Source: Casp-actino8 sp041159745
Lineage (GTDB): Bacteria > Actinomycetota > Acidimicrobiia > Acidimicrobiales > Ilumatobacteraceae
Assembly: GCA_041159745.1 (NCBI GenBank)
Contig: JBEAXP010000120.1
Coordinates: 1-26,131 of the forward strand
DNA length: 26,131 nucleotides
Direction of reading: 5' to 3'
In this document: piece by piece, positions 15,502 to 23,014 of the stretch
Numbering within the stretch: position 1 is the stretch's first letter
Layout: every line of letters starts with the position of its first letter
Position numbers and translations under genes: made by a program
Notes under the pieces: generated by a model
Databases searched by the model: none
What the model was told of the DNA's origin: nothing
The model's input: only the letters and a program-made list of their open reading frames with translations

Positions 15502-15954
15502 TCAGCGGGCGGAGGCGAGTGCGGCGGTGAGCTCGTCGACCGACCGGAAGGTCAGGCCGGCCAGGGCTCGATGGGCGTAGCGCACCGTTCCCCCGGCGTC
15601 CACCACGAACACGCTGCGACGCATGAATCCGAGGGGTCCGAGGACCCCGTACGAACCAGCGACCTTCTTGTCGACGTCGGCGAGGAGCGGGAAGCGGAAG
15701 CCGTGCTTGTCGGCGAACTTCTCATGACTCGCGACGTCCTGGGCCGAAATGGCCAGGACGACGGCGTCGAGACCCTCGAACTGGGCCAACTCGTCGTTGT
15801 ACGAGTTCAACTGCTTGGTGCAGACGGGTGTGTCGTCTCCCGGGTAGAAGACCACGACGACCGGGCGGCCGCGGTACTCCGAAAGCGAATACGACCGACC
15901 CCCCGTTCCGGGAAGAGAGAAGTCAGGGGCCTGATCGCCGACACCGAGAGCCAT
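15502..15954 (-). CDS. Peroxiredoxin, BCP/PrxQ-like, single cysteine
   Basis: 150-aa AhpC/TSA-fold thiol peroxidase that reduces hydroperoxides, probably cytoplasmic (no signal peptide). GDQAPDFSLP (6-15) and FYPGDDTPVCTK (36-47) are the family signature, with the peroxidatic cysteine C45 and T42 of the active site. Classical BCP/PrxQ has a resolving cysteine five residues later; here that position is N50 and no other cysteine exists in the protein, so it should work as a 1-Cys enzyme with an external thiol. AAAGG precedes the ATG at a good distance. It is the last gene of the pdxS-pdxT-yebC unit, 32 nt after yebC. Confidence 0.92.
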   Translation of the reverse strand: MALGVGDQAPDFSLPGTGGRSYSLSEYRGRPVVVVFYPGDDTPVCTKQLNSYNDELAQFEGLDAVVLAISAQDVASHEKFADKHGFRFPLLADVDKKVAGSYGVLGPLGFMRRSVFVVDAGGTVRYAHRALAGLTFRSVDELTAALASAR

Positions 15955-15986
15955 GGTTCGCCTTTCGTCGAGAGAAACGAGTCGTA

Positions 15987-16733
15987 TCAGCCGACGCTCT
16001 CCAACATGTCATCGGAGATGTCGAAATTGGAGAACACGTCCTGGACGTCGTCGTTGTCCTCCAGCGCCTCCATGATCTTGAGGATCTTGCGCGCCGTCTC
16101 GGCGTCGGTGACTTCGATCTGCGTCGACGACACCATGGTGGAATCAGCCGACTGAACACCGAGGCCGGCCGATTCGAGGGCCGCCTTCACGTCGTAGACG
16201 AGCGACGGCTCGGTCAGGATCCGCCACGACGAACCGTCACGAGCGATGTCGTCGGCGCCGGCGTCGAGGGCCGCCATCATCACGTCGTCCTCGGCGGCCG
16301 AACCGTCGAGCAGAATGACACCTCGGCGGCTGAACTGCCACCCCACGGCTCCGGGCTCGGCCATCGAGCCGCCCATCTTGGAGAAGATGTTGCGAATCTC
16401 CCCGCCGGTGCGGTTGCGATTGTCGGTGAGCGTTTCGACCATGAGCGCGACGCCACCGGGGGCGTAACCCTCGTACACGATCGACTCGTAGGTGCCGCCG
16501 TCGTTGACTCCGGTTCCTCGCTTGATGGCGCGATCGATCGCGTCGTTGGTCATCTGGGCGGCCTTGGCCTTCTGCACCACGGTGCGCAGCGAGGCATTCG
16601 AGGACGGGTCACCGCCGCCTTCGCGCGCGGCCACTTCGAGCTGGCGGGCGATCTTGGCGAAGAGCTTCCCGCGCGCCTTGTCGGCCGCACCCTTCTTGTG
16701 TTTGATGGTTGCCCATTTGGAGTGTCCGGACAC
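15987..16733 (-). CDS. yebC: YebC/PmpR family protein (TACO1-like)
   Basis: 248-aa YebC family protein. The N-terminus GHSKWATIKHKKGAADKARG is diagnostic, and NASLRTVVQKAKAAQMTNDAI, YEGYAPGGVALMVE and RTGGEIRNIFSKMGGS follow in the usual order; the tail is acidic. Members were first described as DNA-binding regulators (PmpR) and more recently as ribosome-associated factors that ease translation of difficult proline stretches; which role holds here cannot be told from sequence. The start is GTG at 16733 with a strong GAGGTGA just upstream, only 3 nt after pdxT. In mycobacteria yebC also follows pdxT. Confidence 0.96.
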   Translation of the reverse strand: MSGHSKWATIKHKKGAADKARGKLFAKIARQLEVAAREGGGDPSSNASLRTVVQKAKAAQMTNDAIDRAIKRGTGVNDGGTYESIVYEGYAPGGVALMVETLTDNRNRTGGEIRNIFSKMGGSMAEPGAVGWQFSRRGVILLDGSAAEDDVMMAALDAGADDIARDGSSWRILTEPSLVYDVKAALESAGLGVQSADSTMVSSTQIEVTDAETARKILKIMEALEDNDDVQDVFSNFDISDDMLESVG

Positions 16734-16736
16734 GGT

Positions 16737-17327
16737 TCACCTCACGGCTAGTTGGGACTCGACGAGGTCGAGGAAGAGACGATGGATACGCGAGTCGGGC
16801 GTCAACTCCGGATGGAACGACGCCGCCATGATGCGACCCGACCGAATGAGGACGGGTGCATCGTTCCAGGACGAGAGAACTTCGACGTCGCTCCCCAATT
16901 CCTCGATGGCCGGCGCGCGAATGAAGACCGCATGGAACGGCGAGTCGAGCGACGTGACCTCGAGATCGCACTCGAACGAATCCACCTGCCGTCCGTAGGC
17001 GTTCCGTCGGACGGTTGCATCGATCGCGGAAAAGGAAATCTGATCGTCGCGTCCGTCGAGGATCCGGGACGACAGAAGGATCATTCCCGCACAGGTCCCG
17101 AACACCGCCAGTCCCGCCTCGATCGCGGCCGTCAAAGGCTTCGCCAGACCCGACGACACGAGCAGGTTGCTCATGGTCGTGCTTTCGCCTCCGGGCAACA
17201 CCAAACCATCGAGGTCGCGAAGATGCTCGGGGCGGCGAACTTCGACAACGTCGACGCCGAGGGCGACGAGCTTCTCAGCGTGAGCGGCGAACGCGCCCTG
17301 GAGTGCCAGGACACCGATGCGCGCCAT
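16737..17327 (-). CDS. pdxT: Pyridoxal 5'-phosphate synthase glutaminase subunit
   Basis: 196-aa class I glutamine amidotransferase that supplies ammonia to PdxS. It starts IGVLALQGAFAAHAEKL; LPGGEST (44-50) forms the oxyanion/substrate loop; the catalytic triad is C79 (FGTCAGMI), H172 and E174 (FHPEL), close to B. subtilis C79/H170/E172. It lies 15 nt after pdxS, in the same unit as its partner; a weak GAGG is found upstream of the ATG. Confidence 0.96.
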   Translation of the reverse strand: MARIGVLALQGAFAAHAEKLVALGVDVVEVRRPEHLRDLDGLVLPGGESTTMSNLLVSSGLAKPLTAAIEAGLAVFGTCAGMILLSSRILDGRDDQISFSAIDATVRRNAYGRQVDSFECDLEVTSLDSPFHAVFIRAPAIEELGSDVEVLSSWNDAPVLIRSGRIMAASFHPELTPDSRIHRLFLDLVESQLAVR

Positions 17328-17342
17328 GGCCTGGGGGCCTCG

Positions 17343-18230
17343 TCACCAGCCGCGCTCCGCGTAACGCTGGTTGATCTCGTCCATGCCGATGCCCGTCATG
17401 GGCGCACCCAAACCGCGGCTGACCTTGGCCAGGATGTCGGGATTGTCGAAGTGGGTCGTGGCCTCCACGATGGCCTTGGCTCGAATCGCGGGTGTCTCGC
17501 TCTTGAAGATGCCCGAGCCGACGAAGACGGCCTCGGCGCCGAGTTGCATGGCGAGTGCCGCGTCGGCGGGTGTGGCGAGTCCGCCCGCGCAGAACAGAGG
17601 AACCGGCAGCTTGCCGGTGCGGGCGATCTCCTGAACCAACGGAAGCGGCGCCTGAAGCTTCTTGGCCCAGTCGAACAACTCGGCCGAATCGGCCGTGCCG
17701 ATCTTGCGAATGTCGCCCAGGATCGAACGCAGGTGACGAACGGCTTCGACGACGTTGCCGGTGCCGGCCTCGCCCTTGGAGCGGATCATGGCCGCGCCCT
17801 CGGCGATCCGACGCAGCGCTTCGCCGAGGTTCGTGGCACCGCACACGAACGGAACCGCGAACTTGTACTTGTCGATGTGGTGAGCCTCGTCGGCGGGTGT
17901 GAGCACTTCGCTCTCGTCGACGAAGTCGACTCCGAGCGACTGCAGAATCTGCGCTTCGACGAAATGACCGATGCGAGCCTTGGCCATCACCGGAATCGAG
18001 ACGGCCTTCTTGATCCCTTCGATCATCTCGGGGTCGCTCATACGGGCGACGCCGCCGTCCTTGCGGATGTCGGCCGGAACACGTTCGAGAGCCATGACGG
18101 CACACGCACCGGCATCCTCGGCGATCTTGGCCTGCTCGGGTGTGACGACGTCCATGATGACGCCGCCTTTCAGCATTTCGGCGAGACCGCGCTTGACCGG
18201 GAACGAACCGGTGACCGGAGACGAAGACAT
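17343..18230 (-). CDS. pdxS: Pyridoxal 5'-phosphate synthase lyase subunit
   Basis: 295-aa (beta/alpha)8 PLP synthase that joins ribose 5-phosphate, glyceraldehyde 3-phosphate and ammonia. Signature elements: GGVIMDVV with D27, MAKARIGH with K84 (the first Schiff-base lysine, K81 in B. subtilis) and RSKGEAGTG with K152 (the second lysine, K149). Length is normal. The ATG at 18230 has no Shine-Dalgarno sequence but TAGCCT lies exactly 6 nt upstream, so a leaderless mRNA is likely. It heads pdxS-pdxT-yebC-peroxiredoxin. Confidence 0.97.
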   Translation of the reverse strand: MSSSPVTGSFPVKRGLAEMLKGGVIMDVVTPEQAKIAEDAGACAVMALERVPADIRKDGGVARMSDPEMIEGIKKAVSIPVMAKARIGHFVEAQILQSLGVDFVDESEVLTPADEAHHIDKYKFAVPFVCGATNLGEALRRIAEGAAMIRSKGEAGTGNVVEAVRHLRSILGDIRKIGTADSAELFDWAKKLQAPLPLVQEIARTGKLPVPLFCAGGLATPADAALAMQLGAEAVFVGSGIFKSETPAIRAKAIVEATTHFDNPDILAKVSRGLGAPMTGIGMDEINQRYAERGW

Positions 18231-18236
18231 GGCGTC

Positions 18237-18242
18237 AGGCTA
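18237..18242 (-). promoter_or_regulatory. Predicted leaderless promoter -10 (TAGCCT) for pdxS
   Basis: TAGCCT on the minus strand, 6 nt before the pdxS ATG, the same hexamer and spacing as at hisS. No -35 match is obvious. Confidence 0.5.
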
Positions 18243-18272
18243 ACGGTGAGGCGAAGGAGCCGAGCGATCGAT

Positions 18273-18289
18273 TGACGGGCCGGGCGTCA
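18273..18289 (-). terminator. Small hairpin at the stop of the DUF3048 gene
   Basis: TGACG/CGTCA, a 5-bp stem with a 7-nt GC-rich loop; the TGA stop codon forms the first bases of the stem. No T tract. A weak terminator candidate in the 56-bp gap before pdxS. Confidence 0.25.
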
Positions 18290-19411
18290 CGGCCAGTCGA
18301 CGTCGTCGAGCGCCTGACCGGCCGGAACCTCGACCGCTTGGCCCTTTCGGATGAGCTGTACCCAGGTTCGCCCCGGCGTCAGCTCGATCTCGGTGCCGTC
18401 GTCGGCGGTCAGCGTCCACCCGGAGTTCTTGTCCGCTCGCGACCAGGTCCCGACCACCATCGAACCTCCGGTGAACACCCAGGCCGGGCCTTCACCCGTC
18501 GTCTGGGCCTCGGGGCTGCGCGAATCGGCCACGCTGGTCTTGTACTCGCAGACGAGGACGACGACGTTGTGCGTCGAAACGCGGGTTCCGTCGGCCTCCA
18601 CATGCGGGTCGTTCTTGTGGCTCCGCAGGTACGTGCCGGAACGCTCGTCCCATTCCCAGGACGAGCGCATGTTGCCGTCCATCTTCAACTTCACACCGGC
18701 CGCCGGTGCTCCCGGCACCGGTGCATCCGGTCGGCGATACGCGAACTGGGCCGATGGCCGGCCGCCCCTACCTTCTTCGGCGGCCCAGATGGCCGACGTC
18801 TTCGTGAACAGGTTGTGGGGAGCGCGCTTGTCGGACGATCGGTAGTAGCCGCCGTTCGGTCCGGCCTCGGCAACGCTCATGTTCACGAGGTCGCTCTTGT
18901 TGATGAGACTCGTCACGGTGGCGTTGCCGCCGCTCCACACGAGCAGCGGACGATCGAGACTCGTGCCGAGACTGATGTCCTGTGTGCGGCCCGAACGAAT
19001 GGGCCCCACCGGATCGGAAGCCTGCGAGTGGAAGACCGCGGCGAAGCGGGTCCACGATTCGACGTTCTCCTCGTACACGATGTCCGCGGCGACCAGGCCC
19101 GACTGGGGCCAGGCGCCCGGCGCGTTGTCGATCTTGGCGATCAGGGCGGGGCGATCGACCCAGGCCGCGTCGGTGATCGGCAGTCCGGTGAGCGGATAAG
19201 TCGGAAGTTCGACGGCCACCGTCGTCGTGGTCACCGCGATGGACGGCGCGGGGGCGGTCGTCGCGACGGTGGTGACCGCTGACGACGGTACGGTCTCGGC
19301 CGCCACGGTGACGGTCGCGCCTTCTCCCCCGCCGCATGCGGCGAGCAGGACGGCCGACGCGGCGATGAGACTCGCAAACCGGACAGCCGCAGTCTTCGGC
19401 GATGAATTCAT
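18287..19411 (-). CDS. DUF3048 (YerB-like) lipoprotein
   Basis: 374-aa predicted lipoprotein. A signal peptide with basic and hydrophobic parts (1-25) ends in the lipobox LAAC with C26, followed by GGGEG, then a Val/Thr/Ala/Pro-rich linker (about 31-66) that would span the wall. The folded part begins at YPLTGLPITDAAWVDRPALIAKIDN and continues with ADIVYEENVESWTRFAAVFHS and VGPIRSGR, which is how DUF3048 N-terminal domains look; the C-terminal part (about 240-370) holds the second DUF3048 domain with the VSTHNVVVLV segment. The family (B. subtilis YerB) has no established activity. The ATG overlaps the htpX stop by 1 nt, so it is the last gene of pimA-lemA-htpX-DUF3048. Confidence 0.88.
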   Translation of the reverse strand: MNSSPKTAAVRFASLIAASAVLLAACGGGEGATVTVAAETVPSSAVTTVATTAPAPSIAVTTTTVAVELPTYPLTGLPITDAAWVDRPALIAKIDNAPGAWPQSGLVAADIVYEENVESWTRFAAVFHSQASDPVGPIRSGRTQDISLGTSLDRPLLVWSGGNATVTSLINKSDLVNMSVAEAGPNGGYYRSSDKRAPHNLFTKTSAIWAAEEGRGGRPSAQFAYRRPDAPVPGAPAAGVKLKMDGNMRSSWEWDERSGTYLRSHKNDPHVEADGTRVSTHNVVVLVCEYKTSVADSRSPEAQTTGEGPAWVFTGGSMVVGTWSRADKNSGWTLTADDGTEIELTPGRTWVQLIRKGQAVEVPAGQALDDVDWP

Positions 19412-20316
19412 CAGAGTTCCTTCAACAGTGCGATGCGCTCGTCGAGCGGCGGATGCGTGTCGAACATGCGATGGAACCAGCCGAGCCGTCCTTCGTCACG
19501 AACTCCGGACAACGGTTGCTCGATCCACATGTGGGCGGTGGCCATCGAGGCCGAATGCGTCGCGGTGTTGTCGGCCTTCAGCTTCTCGAGAGCCGAGATG
19601 AGACCGGGCGGATAGCGGGTCATCTGGCAGGCCGAGATGTCGGCGAGAGTCTCGCGACGACGACTCACCGCCGCTTGCATCGCCCGCGCGATCAGAGGTG
19701 ACAACAAGAGGAGCAGGAAACCGAACACCGCCAAGGGGTTGCCGGAGTTGTTGCGGTCTCCGGCACGATGGGCGCGTCCACCGTTCCACCACATCATCCG
19801 GATGGCCAAGTCGGTCATGATCGCGACCGTCCCCACCAGCGTCACGGCGATCGTGCTCACGAGGATGTCGTAGTTGCGGATGTGCGACAGCTCGTGGGCG
19901 ATCACACCTTCCAGTTCGACCCGATTCATCTGGTCGAGGAGACCGGTGGTCACGGCGATCGCCGCGTGGCGCGGGTTGCGACCGGTGGCGAAGGCATTGG
20001 GCGCCGCGTCCTCGATCACGTAGACGCGCGGCTTGGGAAGACCGCTCGCGATGCACAGACCCTCCACGAGGTTGTGCAGACGCTGATAGGTCTCGGGATC
20101 GGCCGGCTTGGCCCGACTGACGGCGAGGGCGATGGAGTCGGACTTCCAGTACGAGCCCCACGCGATGGCCAGGGCGATGATCGCCGAGATCAGGAGTGAG
20201 AACGGCCCGCCGCCCGAGAGGTAACCGACGACTGCTCCCACGGCCACGACGAAGAGCACGAAGCCGGCCACCAGAAAGGCCGATCGGCGTTTGTTGGAAC
20301 GAACTGCGTCGAACAT
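19411..20316 (-). CDS. htpX: HtpX-type membrane zinc metalloprotease (M48)
   Basis: 301-aa integral membrane protease that degrades damaged membrane proteins with its active site facing the cytoplasm. Two N-terminal TM helices (about 13-33, 38-56), the NAFATG motif (107-112), zinc motif HELSH (141-145), two further hydrophobic helices (about 150-171, 195-212) and SRRRETLAD with E222 as the likely third zinc ligand (most HtpX proteins have REYLAD here). The C-terminus carries THPPLDERI. It lies 4 nt after lemA; lemA-htpX pairing is common in bacteria. Confidence 0.94.
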   Translation of the reverse strand: MFDAVRSNKRRSAFLVAGFVLFVVAVGAVVGYLSGGGPFSLLISAIIALAIAWGSYWKSDSIALAVSRAKPADPETYQRLHNLVEGLCIASGLPKPRVYVIEDAAPNAFATGRNPRHAAIAVTTGLLDQMNRVELEGVIAHELSHIRNYDILVSTIAVTLVGTVAIMTDLAIRMMWWNGGRAHRAGDRNNSGNPLAVFGFLLLLLSPLIARAMQAAVSRRRETLADISACQMTRYPPGLISALEKLKADNTATHSASMATAHMWIEQPLSGVRDEGRLGWFHRMFDTHPPLDERIALLKEL

Positions 20317-20320
20317 CGGG

Positions 20321-20872
20321 TCAGAAGGAAACCGAGGGCGGATTCTGGGCGGCTTCCTCGGCCTCGAAGAACTCGCGACGCGGGAAGGTGCCGATCTTGG
20401 CGACGATCACGGTCGGGAACGTGTCGAGTTTGTTGTGATACGAGAGAACCGAATCGTTGTAGAACTGACGGGCGTAGGCGACACGACTCTCGGTCGCGGT
20501 GAGCTCTTCTTGAAGGTTGAGGAAGTTCTGGTTGGCCTTCAGATCGGGGTAGGCCTCGGACAGCGCGAACAGCTGACGCAGCGTTCCCGTGACGAGGTTG
20601 TCGGCGGCGGCCTGTGAATGAGGATCGGACGGCGCGGCCAGGGCCGAGTTGCGAGCGTTCACCACGGCTTCGAGGGTCTGGCGCTCGTGAGAGGCATAGC
20701 CCTTGACGGTTTCGACGAGATTCGGGATCAGGTCGAGGCGACGCTTGAGCTGGACGTCGATCTGGGACCACGCGTTGTCGACGGTGTTCCGGGAGCGAAC
20801 GAGGCCGTTGTACGTGATGACGACGTACGCGAGAAGCAACGCCACGACGACGAGGACGATGATCAAGGTCAT
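20321..20872 (-). CDS. lemA: LemA family protein
   Basis: 183-aa LemA protein. One N-terminal TM helix (2-20) is followed by the diagnostic YNGLVRSRNTVDNAWSQIDV and QLKRRLDLIPNLVETVKGYA, then a long helical domain with VTGTLRQLFALSEAYPDLKA, LQEELTATESRVAYAR, and YNDSVLSYHNKLDTFP near the end. The protein is N-terminus-out with a mostly alpha-helical body; the biochemical role is unknown, but it is often encoded beside htpX. Its ATG overlaps the pimA stop by 4 nt (ATGA). Confidence 0.95.
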   Translation of the reverse strand: MTLIIVLVVVALLLAYVVITYNGLVRSRNTVDNAWSQIDVQLKRRLDLIPNLVETVKGYASHERQTLEAVVNARNSALAAPSDPHSQAAADNLVTGTLRQLFALSEAYPDLKANQNFLNLQEELTATESRVAYARQFYNDSVLSYHNKLDTFPTVIVAKIGTFPRREFFEAEEAAQNPPSVSF

Positions 20873-22071
20873 CGTGGCAGTTTACGGCGCAACCAGGCGC
20901 TCAGGAGGGCGCCCAGATGGCGAACCACGCCGAGAATGCGTCGCAACTGGAGAAAAGTGCTCGGTTCGTCGGCGGGAAGTTGGGATGCGATGACCGAGCG
21001 GTAGCGCTCGACATAGGCCCGGGCCAAGTTCTCCATCGAGAATTCACGCGCCCGCTCGAGGCCCTTCGCCTGCAGAGCATCGGCGAGGTGGTCGTCTCCG
21101 AGAACTCGCACGAGCGCGTTGGAGAGCGCGACGTCGTCGGCGGGCTCGACGAGAAGTGCGTCCAACTCGTGCGTCGCCACGTTCCGGTAGCCGTCGATCG
21201 AACTGGCGACGACCGTGGCCCCGGCGGCCATGCCCTCCAGGAGAACGACTCCGAAACTCTCTCCACCCAACGATGGTGCGCAGAAGACCCGGGCTCGACT
21301 CAATCGCTCGAACTTCTCGGCGTCGGTGATGCGGCCCAGCCATTCGATTCGAGTGTCGTCGCCGTACTCGCGTCGCAATCGAGCGGTCTCGGGTCCGTCG
21401 GAAGCGATCCAGACCTGCAGACCGGGATCGTCGATGAGACGGACCGCGCGCAAGAGGATCTCCAGCCCCTTGCGAGGCTCGTGTCGGCCGAGGAACAGGA
21501 TCGCCCGTTCGCGGGCAACGGCGGATGATCCGTCGAAACGATCGAGTTCGACGCCGTTGGGAAGGATTTCGTACTCCTCCCCGAGATAGCGCTGAGCGAG
21601 TTCGCGGGCATCGACCGACACCGCCACGCGATGGTCGATCGACTCGGCCAGCGAACGCACGACCTTGTTGAGGTACTTGTAACTCGCGCTGTCCCCGGCG
21701 GCGTGGAACGTGGCGACGATCGGTGCCATGTGCATCATGAGAGCCGTCAAGGTGGGCCCGGGCGAGAGCGGCTCGTGCAGATGGAGGACGTCGAACTCCT
21801 CGTCGCGCAGAACGCGAATGGTGCGGAGAGCGGCGGCCGGGTCGGGTGCGATGGGTGCCACGGAGCCATTGGCGGCGGTCGGAAGCGAATCGCCGAGAGG
21901 CGTCACGAAGGTGTCGGGAGGTGCGCCATCGCAGGGTCCGAGGACGCGAACCTCATGGCCGATCTTGCGCAAGGCCCGAGCCAGACCCAGCACCTGACCT
22001 TGCACTCCCCCGGGAAGTGTCAGCGAGTAGGGACAGATGATGCCGATGCGAAGGTGTTCGTTCGGCGGCAT
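20869..22071 (-). CDS. pimA: GT4 glycosyltransferase, PimA (phosphatidylinositol alpha-mannosyltransferase)
   Basis: 400-aa GT-B fold enzyme expected to transfer mannose from GDP-mannose to phosphatidylinositol at the inner leaflet, the first step of PIM synthesis. LPGGVQGQV (20-28) is the nucleotide/acceptor glycine loop, FHAAGD (122-127) has the catalytic-region H123, GRHEPRKG (195-202) has the phosphate-binding Arg/Lys pair, and GGESFGVVLLEGMAAG (269-284) is the GT4 E-X7-E motif. The ATG at 22071 is preferred to a TTG at 22080: TAGGTT lies exactly 7 nt before the ATG. Next to patA and pgsA in mycobacteria; here an opposite-strand gene lies between. Another PI or lipid GT4 activity is not excluded. 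Confidence 0.88.
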   Translation of the reverse strand: MPPNEHLRIGIICPYSLTLPGGVQGQVLGLARALRKIGHEVRVLGPCDGAPPDTFVTPLGDSLPTAANGSVAPIAPDPAAALRTIRVLRDEEFDVLHLHEPLSPGPTLTALMMHMAPIVATFHAAGDSASYKYLNKVVRSLAESIDHRVAVSVDARELAQRYLGEEYEILPNGVELDRFDGSSAVARERAILFLGRHEPRKGLEILLRAVRLIDDPGLQVWIASDGPETARLRREYGDDTRIEWLGRITDAEKFERLSRARVFCAPSLGGESFGVVLLEGMAAGATVVASSIDGYRNVATHELDALLVEPADDVALSNALVRVLGDDHLADALQAKGLERAREFSMENLARAYVERYRSVIASQLPADEPSTFLQLRRILGVVRHLGALLSAWLRRKLPR

Positions 22072-22126
22072 CCCCCTCAACCTACCGAGGTCGCAGAGTC
22101 CGTTCGGGTGGCGTTACGGTGACCTC
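22072..22126. promoter_or_regulatory. Divergent promoter region between pimA and the LLM gene
   Basis: A 55-bp gap that must drive both genes. Minus strand: TAGGTT at 22079-22084, 7 nt before the pimA ATG. Plus strand: TACGGT at 22115-22120, 6 nt before the LLM GTG. If both transcripts are leaderless the start points are 56 bp apart and the upstream parts of the two promoters overlap, so the genes could compete or be co-regulated. A GGTGA (22119-22123) before the GTG could alternatively act as a ribosome binding site for the LLM gene. Confidence 0.45.
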
Positions 22127-23014
22127 GTGACTCTCCCTGCACTGTCTCTCGTGGCGACACCCACCAAACGGCGGCCGGTGATCGAGTTGGCTCGGCGCGC
22201 CGAGGAACTCGGCTTTCCCGCCATCGCCTGCCCGTCTCTCGGAAGTGCGCTCGGACTCTGTGCGAGCCTGGCCCACGAGACGTCGTCGATCCGCTTCTAC
22301 ACCGCGATTCAGGGGATCTACGGATCGACTGCCCACGAGATCGGCACGTTGGCCAGCCACATCCACGAGACCAGCGGGGGACGATTCGCGCTCGGCCTCG
22401 GAGTCAGTCACGAGCCGATGGTGAGAAGGCTCGGGGTGCAGGCCGGTCGACCACTGAGCGACATTCGCAACTACGTGGAAGCACTTCGGGCCAACGAGAA
22501 GTACTCGGGTGAACTGCCGCCGATCCTCCTGGCCGCTCTCCGCGACAAGATGCTCGATCTGGCGCAGGAAATCGCCGAGGGAGCGTTGTGGGCCAACGCC
22601 AGCCACTCGTTCACCGTCCAACAGGTGAAGAGAGTGAAGAAGGACCGGGGTTCGTTCCGATTGGCCAACATGATCCCGACGGTCATCAGCGACGATGTGG
22701 AAGCGGCCAAGGCCGTCAATCGCAAGACCATGATCAACTACGTGCGTCTGCCGAACTACCGCAACTACTGGCGCTCGGCCGGCTACGTGGAAGAGATGGA
22801 CGCCGTCGAGCGGGTCATCAAGGATGGCGGCGATGTCACGACGGTGATGTCGGATCGGTGGTTGACCGATTGCACCTTGGCCGGCTCGGCATCGGCGGTT
22901 CGCGACGGACTCGAACGGTGGTACGACCTCGGCATCGAACCGATCGCCGTCATGTCGAGCACTTCGGGCGGCCAGGTGAAGGCCGTGGCCGAACTCTTCG
23001 ACGCCTATTCGTGA
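22127..23014 (+). CDS. LLM-class (luciferase-like, probably F420-dependent) oxidoreductase
   Basis: 295-aa bacterial luciferase-like TIM-barrel protein. LARRAEELGFPAIACPSL (21-38), a segment with SSIRFYTAIQGIYG (53-66) and ETSGGRFALGLGVSH (81-95) are the usual LLM blocks; ILLAALRDKMLDLAQEIAEGAL and an AGSASAVRDGLERWYDLGI segment follow. In actinobacteria such proteins mostly use coenzyme F420, but FMN cannot be excluded and the substrate is unknown. This is the only plus-strand gene; its stop overlaps the patA 3' end by 10 nt (tail to tail). GTG at 22127 is chosen because the frame upstream lacks family character and TACGGT/GGTGA lie at suitable distances. Confidence 0.88.
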   Translation: MTLPALSLVATPTKRRPVIELARRAEELGFPAIACPSLGSALGLCASLAHETSSIRFYTAIQGIYGSTAHEIGTLASHIHETSGGRFALGLGVSHEPMVRRLGVQAGRPLSDIRNYVEALRANEKYSGELPPILLAALRDKMLDLAQEIAEGALWANASHSFTVQQVKRVKKDRGSFRLANMIPTVISDDVEAAKAVNRKTMINYVRLPNYRNYWRSAGYVEEMDAVERVIKDGGDVTTVMSDRWLTDCTLAGSASAVRDGLERWYDLGIEPIAVMSSTSGGQVKAVAELFDAYS

